DNA of 64,000 nt from Xylaria sp. FL1777 (Eukaryota > Ascomycota > Sordariomycetes > Xylariales > Xylariaceae). Every line of letters starts with the position of its first letter. The first letter of the stretch is position 1. The stretch lies in contig MU400672.1 of NCBI GenBank assembly GCA_022578965.1, forward strand, positions 29,726-93,725. Direction: 5' to 3'. A program made the translations under genes and the position numbers. The notes below the pieces were generated by a model. That model did no database searches, was not told the DNA's origin, and saw nothing but the letters and a program-made list of their open reading frames with translations. This document shows, piece by piece, positions 1 to 10,939 of the stretch.

Positions 1-515
1 GCAAAACGTTTACGGGGGCCAGATTCAAACGGAAACCCCCTATTACCAGCCGAACCCGTCCGCGAGGTCCCCATATCCACTCAACACTACCAGCGACCCT
101 AATTTCGACGTCTCGTGCCCGAAGGCCACCGCAGCATCTAACTGTGCCGAAGCATGGGGTCTCGCTGTCCAGGCTAGCAAGAACGTGCTCATCTACGGCG
201 CTGGGTATGTTAACTGCTTCTGCGGGCGGAAATCTCTGCATGATGGAAAGATCGTGAGCTAACGCGACTAATTGCAGGCTCTACTCATTCTTCAGCAACT
301 ACAACACGTCGTGCTCTGACGCGGGCGCGAGTACACTCTGCCAGCAGGGGATGGTCCTCTACGACGCTGCTGCTACGACCAACTTCCGAATCTACGGCCT
401 GAACACAGTCGGAGCCTACGGCATGATATACGAGGACACCGTGAGGTTGGCGACGTATGACTACAATATCAATGTCTACCCAAGCTCAATCATATCGTTC
501 GCCAACACAGCTTAG
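1..515 (+). CDS. GH55 exo-beta-1,3-glucanase, C-terminal part (5' end outside window)
   Basis: This is the last ~145 codons of a secreted glycoside hydrolase family 55 enzyme, which removes glucose units from beta-1,3-glucan (laminarin, fungal or plant callose). Reading starts in frame at base 2. Exon 2-204 is followed by a 73-bp intron, 205-277 (GTATGT donor, GCTAAC branch point, TTGCAG acceptor), then exon 278-515 with a TAG stop. Visible family-like stretches are LYSFFSNYNTSC, QQGMVLYDAAATTNFRIYGL and NINVYPSSIISFANTA at the C-terminus, typical of the second right-handed beta-helix of GH55. Cysteines in the NYNTSC and TLCQQG segments could form a disulfide. The signal peptide and most of the catalytic region lie upstream of the window, so activity cannot be judged. 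It converges with the NLR gene downstream. Family assignment is from recognition of the C-terminal sequence, without a search. Confidence 0.85.
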
Positions 516-824
516 AGATGTATATAAGATACCCATTGTAATTAGTAGAATGAGCAAAGTTATGAAATATTAATACCTAGTACTCAACTTCCAAATTTAT
601 GAGGCAGAATACCCAATTCTAAAAGCCATTCACTGCTTTTTGCATAACACAGGATGCACTGATAAGTAGCTACAAAGGTTTTACCTCATAATTGTCATTA
701 ATTCATTCATGATGTGACATAGGCATATATACTAGCCGCGAGATGAAACCACTGGTATTGATATGCGCCGCCGTCACGCCTGCTTAGGCCGAACTACAAA
801 CCCTCACCAGCCCACCGAAGGATC
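516..824. other. intergenic spacer between convergent 3' ends
   Basis: This 309-bp, moderately AT-rich stretch separates the stop codon of the GH55 gene (+) from the stop codon of the NLR gene (-). It should contain both 3' untranslated regions and polyadenylation signals. ATTAGTAGAATGAGCAAAG and AATATTAATACC around 541-580 look like typical fungal 3' UTR sequence. No coding capacity is seen. Confidence 0.6.
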
Positions 825-3800
825 TCACTCCTTTAAATATTGTCGTCTCAGGTTCTCTTTCCACTCGTCCAGTGGGATCCAGCTCTTCTGACTGTTGGCA
901 TTTGCAGCCAGTGGCACGTGATGCTTCGGCATATTCCTGAACCGCGCTTCGTCCCAGCTCGGGATCTCGAGGAACTTATGCTCTTTCCTGCACTTGAACC
1001 CGGGGATCTTGAGTTCGCCCTTCATGAGCAAGTCGTGGCACCGCTTGTCGAGCCGGACATTCCCAACACAGTCCGCGCAAGTTAATAGTGGTTGATCCAT
1101 CACCGTCCACTGCTCCTTGCACGCGTCACAGCGGACAAAAGCCTTCGGCTTCGGGGGCGCTTCTTCCTGCTCAGCTTGCACGACATCGGTGGAAATCCTT
1201 GTAGGCGGGACTTTGAGTTGGAATTCTTCATCCTCCAGTCTTGAGTCAGGAGTTGAGGAAGCTGAAGCTGTCTTGACGGACTTCTTGTCGTCTTTCCCCG
1301 CATGGCCGTTTTGATGGTGCACATCCTCTTTACTACTGGTCTTCGTAGGCACGGGTTCTTCTCGCTCTCTTGTTGAGATTGACGTATTGGGATCTGAAAT
1401 TTTCTCGTCCAACATACTGGCCATCGATCGTAGTAGCAGTGGCGATTTAGGAGAAATGGGCGTTGAAACCCATTCATCCCATTTGGCTACACCCTGAGCT
1501 TGTGACAGGTTGCGCATATTCCAGGTAATCTTGTGATTCTCATCATCTTCAAGAGTGGCGAAAAGCTTACCCAAAAACCAAAATGCGTAGGTATCGTTGT
1601 CTATTACCGGTATTTGTTAATAAGAGACTCAATGTAAAGGGGGGGTTGCTAAGCCTGTATTCCGGTAGCTTACCTTCGTCTGAGTCCGAAAGAAGTTCTA
1701 TCCCAGCACGGACGATTCTCCCAGTCCAGTGTTTCGCAGGTCCTGACTTCGTATTGCGTTTGTGATGATAGCGGATAATGCAGCAGATCGTTGTGATATT
1801 GCCCCAGGCGTCCATCACATCACTTATATCCGGCAGTAAGGCGGACATAGACAATCCCAGCGATTCGGCTACCTCATCGGAAGTATTGGGTTGGAAGGCC
1901 TTGTCGAGATATATCTTGGCTAACACGTCGGTCATTGCGTGTATTCTCGTTTGCGAAAGCGTGTCGCTAGGGTGAGCTTTAATGGACTCAAGGGCGGCAA
2001 CGCGAGTATGAATCACGGTCCTTTCATCCACAGTGCCGCGAGTGAGCTCCAATGTTCTCGCGAATGCCTCTCGGAGTAAGAATAAAAGGTCGTAGGCCTG
2101 TTGTTCACTACCAATCTCAATAGCAATTGCGAAGAACTTCTCAATCACATCCCATCGGCCTGTTATGTCAGCCACGTGTGCGAGCATGTTGGAATCCCCA
2201 TCAAGAAGTATGATGATGAATTCATTGATGAGTTCGTCAAAGTAAGCGTCCCAGACATCGCGCTTCTCGTTCAAAGTGTAGATGAATGCAATGAACTCGT
2301 CCCATTTCTGACCTTCTTCATAACGGCTGAGGACCTTGGCATATGCGCTAAAGTGGACATAATCATAATCAAGACTTTCGCGATGGGTTCGGGCCGCGGA
2401 GCTGAAATCGCCAAGCTCCCAGAGTTTATTGCCCAAGTCGAATGTAATTCTAGCCAGAAGAGACGTATTGGCGGAATTGCTCATCCAGGTTTCATCTTTG
2501 GCCCGAATGTCATCGACAGCTTTCTTTGCTCGCTGGAGGAGTTGGACACCTTCCTCTTTACTAGTAGCCGGTCGCCCAGATACGAAATGGCATGCATGCC
2601 AATTTTGAGGGTTGAGCTCGAGAGCCTTCCTCGCTCGCCGTTGTGAGACTTCCTTCTTTACTTCTTCGTTATCGCATAATTGGAACGCCTGAAGGGCACC
2701 GTGGATTTCCCAAAGAGACTCCCGGGCGGGTGTGGACTTGGAGTCGGACAATTCCTTGTATGCCCAAGCTTCAATCTTCTGGAGCTCACTCAATGAAAAT
2801 TTAGTATCCTCCCAAGTTTTGTATTGCTCCCCTTTAACATCTCTGTAGACATCAGGGTTGTCGAGCATTTTCTTTCCCTCCAACTTTATAGATGTTAGCT
2901 TGGACATTATTCTCATAGTTCGAAGTCTTACCCTAGCCAGATACCCTCGGACAAAACAGGCTGCAGTTGAGAACTGACGCTTAAGAAACTCCACCTCGAT
3001 AAACAGATGTGTTGCCATACGCCTTGCGGCGTGCGAGAAGATCGCCTCGTGTAGGTTTACTGAAGGTGCTTTGACAGCACCGACAAAATTCAGGTGTACT
3101 TCATCCGTAATAAATTTCGTGACCGAAGAGTCGTTCAGCCAGCTACGTAGCGGCAGTCAGCACTTAACTCTTCAAACAAATGCGTGGGCAAGTGTCCTAT
3201 CAATCTCCATATGCGAATTAAACAGAGAAAAATTGAATGCGTTAGTCGTTGGATGAGAAGAGCAAAGTATAAGCTCAAAGTGTACCTACCGTTCAACCTC
3301 GTGTACACCAGCGGTCGAATAGAGCCACTCGATTCGAGACTCACGAAGATAATCGGCTTCACCTTTCTCCCAGGTTTTCTGGCTTACATTAACATCTAAT
3401 CAGGCAGAAGTCAGTAATGAATATATGGCATTAAAATGAAGGTGAGGGTCATGATCGCCGCAGACCACTTCTCCTACGGTGGGACTACAGCGTAGGATCT
3501 GGCTAATACTTCGATGAAATGATAAAGAAATGATGAAGATAGAGGATTTCTCACCGAAGGACCAAAATAGCGAGTCGATGCCACAGTCCTCCGTAAAAAG
3601 GCGGACAAGCATAGGTCCCACCTGTGCTTTAAGCTCCCGGTCGGCCACGGATAAGTCAACGGCCTGCAAATGCTCTAAGAGCCAGTACGTCGCGTACTGG
3701 CGCAGGGCTTCCTGTCCCCTCAGCTCTGCATCAGTTAGTATTACTAGACATGTGAACACGATTCTAATGTGTGCATTCTCGGGATCGAGATGTATGAATT

Positions 3801-6138
3801 CCTTGAGTCGGGCGCCCAACTTTGCATTAAAAAAATCTTCGAATTCGAAACGCTTGAAGAGGTCTTCGGGGCAGACATTATTCAGAAAATGTCGAACAAT
3901 CTTGACCTCAAATTCCTGGATGACTGGTGACCCTGATGAGGATTCTCCGCCAAACGTCGCATCCAGTTGATCCCCTCGCGTTGGTAGCTGACTCCTGATC
4001 TCGGGGTTGCGCCAATCGATTAAACCAGCATCTGTGACGCTGAATATCGGGTACTTTTCTCTGAGTTTTTGCGCGAACGGAAGCAAAGAGATGGTCTTTA
4101 GAGCCGCGGGCACCTCAACCTCACCAGGTTTTGTCGGACTGGATGTTTGCCGTCGCGTTAACAGTGGCCGTTGATCGTTTCGAGGCGTGGCAGAAGGCTG
4201 TCGATGTTTGACAGAGAGGATCGCATCCATCACCTCGACAGTAAAGTAGCGACGGCCATTGTCAATCCAAAGAATTATCTCATTAATCTCCCGGATCTCC
4301 TTGAGGGTACGGGTGTTGTTGAGGCGGCGAAGTTCGGCTTTAATCTGATCCATTCGAGGTTTGCCGGCATCTCTCAAGACTTCCCTAATGTCTTCGATGA
4401 GATCTACCTTGGCGAGTGCTGCCAGGCTCGTGTTCAGTTTAAAATAATCGCCAGCGCACTTATCTCTTAGCTCATTCATGATAACTTGTCGCCATTCGGA
4501 TATCCCTTGTCTACTGGTGTCTCGCAACATTTGCATATTATCCATCTGGGAAATGATGTACTTCTCGACGTCCTGGCCATTGTGCTTGGTAATTGGAACC
4601 TCTGCAAAGACTACACCATCGCCGTGGCCAAGATAGCCCGTAACCAGTTCAGGTCTTCCGGTCAAGAAGAATCGTACCTTGGTTCGCTCAGGCAGCTTGC
4701 TATGCCTTTGAAGTAATGGTACAAGCTCCGGATAGAACGTGTCGATGAAAATATAAAATGTTGTGTTGGAGTTCTGGAGTTCTTTATTATTGAAGAGAAG
4801 CTGATCCCAGAGATCGAGTGCCCCATTAAAGTGAGACGCTCGTTCTACCGCTGATGCCACGGATTTAGTCATCGCCTCATATGATGTAGCAAGCTGCCAA
4901 AGCAATGTTCTCGAAACGCGCTGAAGATATCCGCTTTCATCTTCGTCGTCCGCCTTTCGCTTGTCGCCATCAGCAAAGTAATATGCCGCTACCACGCGGG
5001 ACGAAGGCGCCTCTGAGCCCAGCTGTCTAATTGACTTGATTGTATTGGCCATCACTACAGAGTAATTGCATGTCAGATACTGTATGAACTAGTAACAGTC
5101 CACACGAGGAATACCTACTTGATGTTTTGCCAGTACCACCTGGGCCACTAAGAATAAATATCGGCTCTCCAGGGTACTGCGATGTAGCCCAGTGGGAGAG
5201 TGTGTCGTCGGTGCTCCACCATGCGCCTGTCCCCTTGGCCAGCGAGTTCACACGAGTGTCAAATGCCCTCTGCCAAGCTGGTACGGGCTCCCCATCGTTA
5301 TCGAGTTTCGTTCCAGGGAACCCTAGAGCCTTCGCTATAGACCGACGCCATTTTTTAGCCTCATCCTCGCGCTTTAGCTCTTTTTGTGTCTCGAGAATCA
5401 ATTTTACATCTCCGGCGCTGTCACTGACGAGTCTGTAAGTTTGGGCGCCGACCAGCATCGCTTCTTTCGAATTGAGCCTCTCCATCATATTTAATAAGTC
5501 TCGAACTCCATCGTCGTTGAGGAACAGCTGCTGCGTGAACCTGAGAAATCTAGCGTGCTTCTTTCGCAGCTTGATCGTGCGACTGCAGATTTCAACGAAG
5601 AGTTTCAGGTTCTGCGATGCGAGGCGAGTTAACCTGCCGTCCATTCGGCCCTGGTAAGACTGAAGTCTCTCAAAGAACTCCATGCACTTTTCCAGGAGCT
5701 CGGAAAGATTAGCGAACGTCCCCTCGTAGCCTTGCCATGCCTGGACGACAAACGTGAAGGCATTGAAACACATGCCTGCTGGGGCGAAAACCTATTCATT
5801 GATGTTAACCCTCAACGGCCGATTAATGGCTCTATGGTACCTACGGTAGATACGCCATCTGTCACAAGGCCCCCTATAGTGCCGATGCACTGTAAGGTCT
5901 TTCCGATAATGTTCTTGAACTGGCCATACTCTGCTGACTTTTGCTGATCCGCCTTTTGGGCACGGTCGACATAGTTGAGAACATCATCAATGCTCAATGC
6001 CTGCTGCACCTTTCTTGGATCGCCGCCTGCTAGTTCAATGACTTTAGCATGAACGTCTTTCCAAATAGCCTCGATTTCTTTCTGGTCGGCCAGATCTATT
6101 TTGGTGGAGTCAGAGTTGGTTCCAGTAGCCGGCGGCAT
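825..6138 (-). CDS. NLR-type STAND protein: Goodbye - NACHT - TPR-like - Cys-rich zinc-finger-like C-terminus
   Basis: Six exons join in frame to 1605 codons: 6138-5845, 5791-5119, 5054-3555, 3395-3290, 3142-1674, 1600-825. Introns are 53, 64, 159, 147 and 73 bp with GTAGGT, GTGAGA or GTAAGC donors. Residues ~15-150 match the fungal STAND N-terminal Goodbye domain (FAPAGMCFNAFTFVVQAWQGYEG, then ELLEKCMEFFERLQSYQG). A P-loop NTPase follows: Walker A GPGGTGKTS at 314-322, Walker-B-like YIFIDTFYPE at 423-432, sensor-like RFFLTGRPE at ~450. Residues ~900-1340 are helical with TPR-like units (RRARKALELNPQNWHACHF; LGNKLWELGDFSSAARTHRESL). After a low-complexity linker, Cys/His ligands at 1505, 1508, 1522, 1525, 1535, 1551 and 1555 suggest a zinc-binding module. 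Such proteins are fungal relatives of NOD-like receptors implicated in non-self recognition and regulated cell death; the ligand here is unknown. The Walker B region lacks the usual paired acidic residues. The ATG at 6138 gives the complete Goodbye domain. Confidence 0.92.
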
Positions 6139-7343
6139 TTTGACCGGTTAACAGTGAATTCGCGCCCTGACTCTCGCTTATGTAATACAATTCAATTGTC
6201 TTAAAGCGTAGCACGGCAACAACTTGGAGTTTAGCTAGTTGATGGTCAGTGACGTCGAAACGTCACATCACATCGCATAAAGCTTTCATAGAACAGAGGA
6301 GGTTTGTTTTCGTTTTGATTTTGTATTTTGCTTTGTAAAGAAGCTTGTGGCCGAGAACCGAAGTATTAATAGAATCAAGCTCCAATATTTACAGCAGGCA
6401 ATGCATCTTACTTAACTGTTAGTGGAATGGACTTAGACTGGATAGGTCATCGTCCCCATGTCCAAACTGTTGGCGCAGGCTGCGCAGCTGATCTGAGCCG
6501 GTGATCCATACCTAACTGGGCGTTTAAAGGCGCTCGCGCTACCTAGTCTAGAAGGATGCCGTCAGCTTAGGGGTTGGTTGTTTTGAGCAGGGTTAGAACA
6601 GCGCTGAAACTCCGCAATGAGCCACAGCCTGCATATATAGAAATAAGTGTCAACCATCGTAACGACTGTAACCCACAAAGTGCGGGTGGACTAAACTAAT
6701 GTTGGTGTCTTTTGCGGCATTGGTACCCAATTTATATAGGCGTGAAGACGTCATGTTGAAGAGAAAGTAGCTCGAATGATACGTAGTTGTTACTTATGTA
6801 ACCGGTTCGCCAAGCTACTCCGTCTCAAGAGCTGTGTATTGCTATACAGACAAACCTGAACACGCGCTCCTTGAAACAATGAGGTATGTGTCTGGCGTTG
6901 GTTTCAAGTGTTGAAGGATGAAAGATAGGGTCGATGATACTTCCTACGCAGTAAATTCGTAACATAGACGAACAGCAGTGCTATTTTCCATCCAGATTCG
7001 GGATAAGTATATTATGTGCAAGCGCCCAAGATTATGGGTGTGTGGGTAGGGCTGAAGCTCGTCTGGCAACCACTACGTCGTAGCCAGTTGGTCCCCTATT
7101 CACAAAAACGGCATGGTCAATGCCAGCTTGCAGGAACGGTGGCATACCATGGTTACAATATTGATATGTACGAATATCTGGAGTCGGAATGGGACTACCA
7201 AACGTGCCAACCTTGGTAGGTATCATTAGCGAACATGTCCTCTTCTATGCTTCGCGATCCCGTAGAAAAGACAACTAGCTACCTAACGACGCTGTGCGAG
7301 GGGATCCCATCGAGTAGATGCAATCACGTCATCCCTATCTAAC
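6139..7343. other. intergenic region, NLR promoter and AA9 3' flank
   Basis: About 1.2 kb lies between the NLR start codon and the AA9 stop codon. The part next to 6139 must hold the NLR promoter and 5' UTR; no clear TATA box was seen. Short open frames exist at 7016-7219 (+) and 7032-7226 (-), overlapping in opposite directions, but neither has recognisable domains, introns or coding-like composition, so neither is annotated. No repeat structure was noticed. Confidence 0.5.
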
Positions 7344-8219
7344 CTAGCACTTTATAACAGGTACGTTTCCAGGGGCATTGTATGTCTTGCCACCATTGTC
7401 AGGCTGGCCCGTTAACCCATAGATGTTGACCACAATGCTAGGGTCGCTCTGCTGATAAGCGCCAGGGAAGCTGACAGTCTGGCTGGGTGAGAACGTGCCA
7501 CTGCCGCCGATTTTCAGCTGGGCACACGATACCTTTGCAGAATCAAGAGTCAGTAAATCGATCGCTCTTTATCACACTTCCATGTGATTGGGTCTGAGAA
7601 CTACTGACATAAAATTGAGCTCCCATATTCATCCGGGCGGAATGTAACGCCAAGATTTCAACACGCATGAGGTAATTGCCCGGTGCAATGCATTGCGGCA
7701 TCTGGAATTTGGTCCATCCTTGGTTCGAGATCATGTTATCAACACCCCATTTCTTAGTAGAGGGGTTGAACGTGTCCTCCCAAATCTTGAACCACTTCAG
7801 TCCGGTCTTGCTCGCAGTCGCAGCATTATCAACTTTTGCGAGCCATGCCGTGATAGGACCCTTATGTGATGCTGCGATTGGGTTGTCGGGGTCGTTAGCA
7901 AACTGCGCGCCGCCAATTACGTGTCCCCAGTACGCGCCAATGTTGTCTCCGGGATTGACGTTGATGATCTTGTCAGAAGTCCTTCCTTGCTTCTGGCAGA
8001 TGATGTCTTGAGAGTTCACATCGTAGACGGGATTGTTGTCGTTCGGAGCACGTAAACCGACCAGTGAACCTTGCTTCTGATCATTGACTGAGACTTCCTA
8101 AATTTTTGGTAAGCAGACAGGAACCCATTAATATTCAGTTCTCTTTAACGTACTTGGAAGATGCAATGAGCCTCCGCCGAGATGGCAAACACCAAACTTG
8201 CGATGTGAGAGAACTTCAT
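7344..8219 (-). CDS. AA9 lytic polysaccharide monooxygenase (formerly GH61), secreted
   Basis: Three exons (8219-8154, 8097-7609, 7532-7344; introns 56 and 76 bp) encode 247 aa. AA9 enzymes are copper-dependent and oxidatively cleave cellulose and related beta-glucans outside the cell, boosting hydrolases. A 17-residue signal peptide (MKFSHIASLVFAISAEA) leaves His18 as mature His1, half of the copper histidine brace. The second histidine is His100 in AASHKGPITAW. Tyr185 in AQFY is the axial residue and is the last codon of exon 2. The second-sphere residues His174 (ILALHSA) and Gln183 are also present. Cysteines at 56, 158 and in VSCAQ fit the usual disulfides. There is no CBM1 cellulose-binding module; the protein ends after the AA9 domain (NVPVIKC). 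Residue 19, next to the catalytic His, is Cys where homologues I recall carry Thr, Tyr or Gly. All catalytic residues are intact, so the gene is probably functional. Confidence 0.95.
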
Positions 8220-8310
8220 TTCTGCTAGGTTGAATACGGAGACTAGGAGCTATCGTCGCGTTCGTATTTCAGACAACCTCTTTCCTGTGCTCAAGCACCG
8301 GCACCGATCA

Positions 8311-8381
8311 TTTATAGGAGCGTCCAAGGCATTCGCCAATATTCACGTCTGGGGGGCTTGACGCAAATAGCAAATCCGGGG
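8311..8381 (-). promoter_or_regulatory. AA9 promoter: TATA box and two CreA/CRE1-type sites
   Basis: On the minus strand a TATAAA box lies at 8316-8311, about 92 bp before the ATG. Two matches to the carbon-catabolite repressor consensus SYGGRG occur close together: CTGGGG at 8349-8354 and CCGGGG at 8376-8381 (both written on the plus strand). Paired CreA sites are the arrangement usually needed for glucose repression of cellulolytic genes in ascomycetes. Repression by glucose is inferred from the sites, not shown. Confidence 0.5.
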
Positions 8382-10939
8382 GACGTACGAGACATATTAA
8401 CAATTTGCCGAAGAACTTCTCTAGATTGGGAGATGCTATATCATTCGGGCCTTCTTTCCCACCTCCACGAGGCTCTTACCGTGTTATAAGGTGCTTGGCG
8501 ATGGGTACGGGTCTGTCTCGTTCGGTCAAGCATAAGGGTCGGTCCGGAAGAGCGAGGTAATTTATCCGGATATTTGGAAGCGGAATGTTCAGTCGCCACT
8601 GATGCCGTGTGACATAATCAATCTGGGGTAACGCTACCGGCACGTTCCTGGCCCAACACAATTGGCTCTTGCATTGACAGGTGACAGCACATCGGAACCT
8701 TAATAGATTGGCGTTTCTTGGTACGCGGTAGAGCTAGAGGTCGATTGGTAAGATAGACGTGGAGGCTGCATCTTTTATATAATGAGAATCCGGGGAGCAC
8801 CTCCATCCGTTTAGACCTAAATGAGGTTCACGGATATCGAGCCGAACGGCTCGAGTAATTCTCTGCGTTGGAATGGAGGGCAGCTAATATGCATTTGAAA
8901 CCACCGATACTGCGCGAAGTCACACTTCTAAGCTAGAACAGAATTATGATAAGAGGCAGAAAAGTATGAGCCGTATATCTCACCACCTTCACTGTGTCCA
9001 ATATCATGTGTGATGCGTCTTAATTTCAATTAGGGCTACCCGGCAACATTACTAAGTAGTAAGACCTTGCAATTATATAAAATGGAAAAGGTCATGGCAT
9101 CAATTATAGTGAGCTGAGAATTAGGTTAACGGCACGATGTAGATAGAACAGGTGCTATCACCCGTTTCATTCCTCCATATGAATTCGTAACTTATAGGCA
9201 GTAATAAAGTTGAAATGAACTTCACCATAGCAGTTAAGTAGGGGACAAATGTCCTATTATCAGCATCTAAGCATTTCATCCAAGTATACTTGGTAACTTT
9301 ATAAACAATCTCTCTATTCCTAGGTAGCGTCACTCAATCTAGAAACGTAGTAGCTTATCTTGTTTCTGAGAAGGTTGGAAGAAAAGAAGTCTTCGGCGAC
9401 GGTTTCCGTGAACAAGAGTGCGGAAAAAGAGCTGCGTTTTAACTATTCCGCTGCTGCTGTGATGAATGCAACCATAGCATTTACACATACAATATATCAC
9501 AATACTTCTATTCGAGATAGACACAGCTCGGCTTTTCGCTTGGCTGAGAAGCTAGAGCAGTTGTACAGACCGATTTCACCGTTTCTCTTGGCGAGCTACA
9601 AACTATTACACGATAAAAAAACCCCATAATTATAAGACTATAATTAATGTTGATTTTATTTGAACTAATACAGTCGGTACCTGACGGATGAGTCGTGCTA
9701 AGGAGAAGATGTTACACGCGCTGAACTCGCTGAACACTTATCCAAATGCATAGCTCGGTGAGATACCCAAACTGTCATATGCTAAATTGAGACCTATTGA
9801 GACAGTCTCTATCTCTCTTATCCAGAAGTGAGGCTATTTAGCCCTCGCTTATCTGAGACATATTGGCGGACCCCAGAGGTTAGGAAGGGCGGACCAATTA
9901 TGTATAGAGTCAAGGACAGCCACCAACCCCGGCAGAGTCCGGAGAAAGAAGGAGGCAATGGAGATCGAAAAGTAGGATTATGGAAACAAATAATCAGAAA
10001 ACTCATCCTAATATAGTCATGGGCTCAATAACTTCTCATTTCGTAACTCTTAAACTTAAAGGGATGTTCATAATAGGCTGATAGCTTACCTCGGCAGCTT
10101 GAGGTATCCGTCGATAATTATGACACGAGGATACCTCATTGAGAAATGTCAGTGTCACAATGAAAAGAGTATCTGCTCAAAGCTTCGAGTAGCTTATACT
10201 TAATACGTGAAAGAATTTGTCTCCGATTGAATTCGAGTTCTTAGCGGCATTAGTATGAAATATAAAGTACTTATCAAGGCAGCACATATGTACGCCTATG
10301 GAAACCCGAGACGTCTTACAATAGACCGAACACAAACGTTTAACTTTAAGAACACCACTTTAGGAATCGCAGTGGCTCCTATATAGATCCTGGCCAATTT
10401 AGATGCTTTATTTCCCTTCCGATTTTGGGTAATGCGAGGCACTTCTTGGTACGTGATGTTAAATGTCTTTCGAACTTTCATAATATATTACCGTCTTACA
10501 CTTCTTTTCTTCCGAATTATTTGGTAGAATTATCAGAGCGGTTCCGGGCTAGATCAGGTTTAGCCTATGGGTAGTTAGGCCAGCTAGGTACTTTGTAGGT
10601 TAGGTAGGTTTGTGTAGCGTAGGTATGTATAGTCGCTAGGTCGCCACGACTTCTTCATTTTCTCCAGTAGGTATTTTTATTACTATCACACTCAAGCATT
10701 AGCCGCTTGATTGCCAGTCATAAGTGTAGTAAGTAGTATTACTGTGGGATGCACTGGGGATATTACCTACTTATATTATTTCAGACGGTTTCTATGTCAA
10801 TTACCTAATTTCATCTCTTCTACTCCAGCAACAACCTGTTCGCTGCACTACATTGCGTGAATTATTCCACCCCTCAATTTCACACTATAGATTTCTTGGA
10901 TCCAACAAGCTCAGATAACTCCTTCAAGCCTATTGACAC
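8382..10939. other. gene-poor spacer, 2.6 kb
   Basis: No gene could be supported here. Open stretches at 9121-9333 (-), 9360-9629 (+) and 9818-10016 (both strands) lack a convincing start, splice signals or recognisable domains. The 9360 frame begins at TTG, with its first ATG far inside. The segment around 10560-10650 is rich in TAGGT/TAGGTA words. Base composition stays near that of the gene compartment, without the TA-saturated texture of the block to the right, so any transposon remnants here are old or were not RIP-treated. Confidence 0.45.

Noticed and set aside
1100..3018. Separate genes for the C-terminal zinc-finger-like part and the TPR-like part
   Set aside because: Splice sites and phases join them with the NACHT part into one frame (donors at 1673, 3289, 3554 with matching acceptors), and the joined protein reads naturally across each junction.
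9360..9629. Possible small gene (89 codons)
   Set aside because: The frame opens with TTG, the first ATG is far inside, there are no splice signals and no similarity was recognised.
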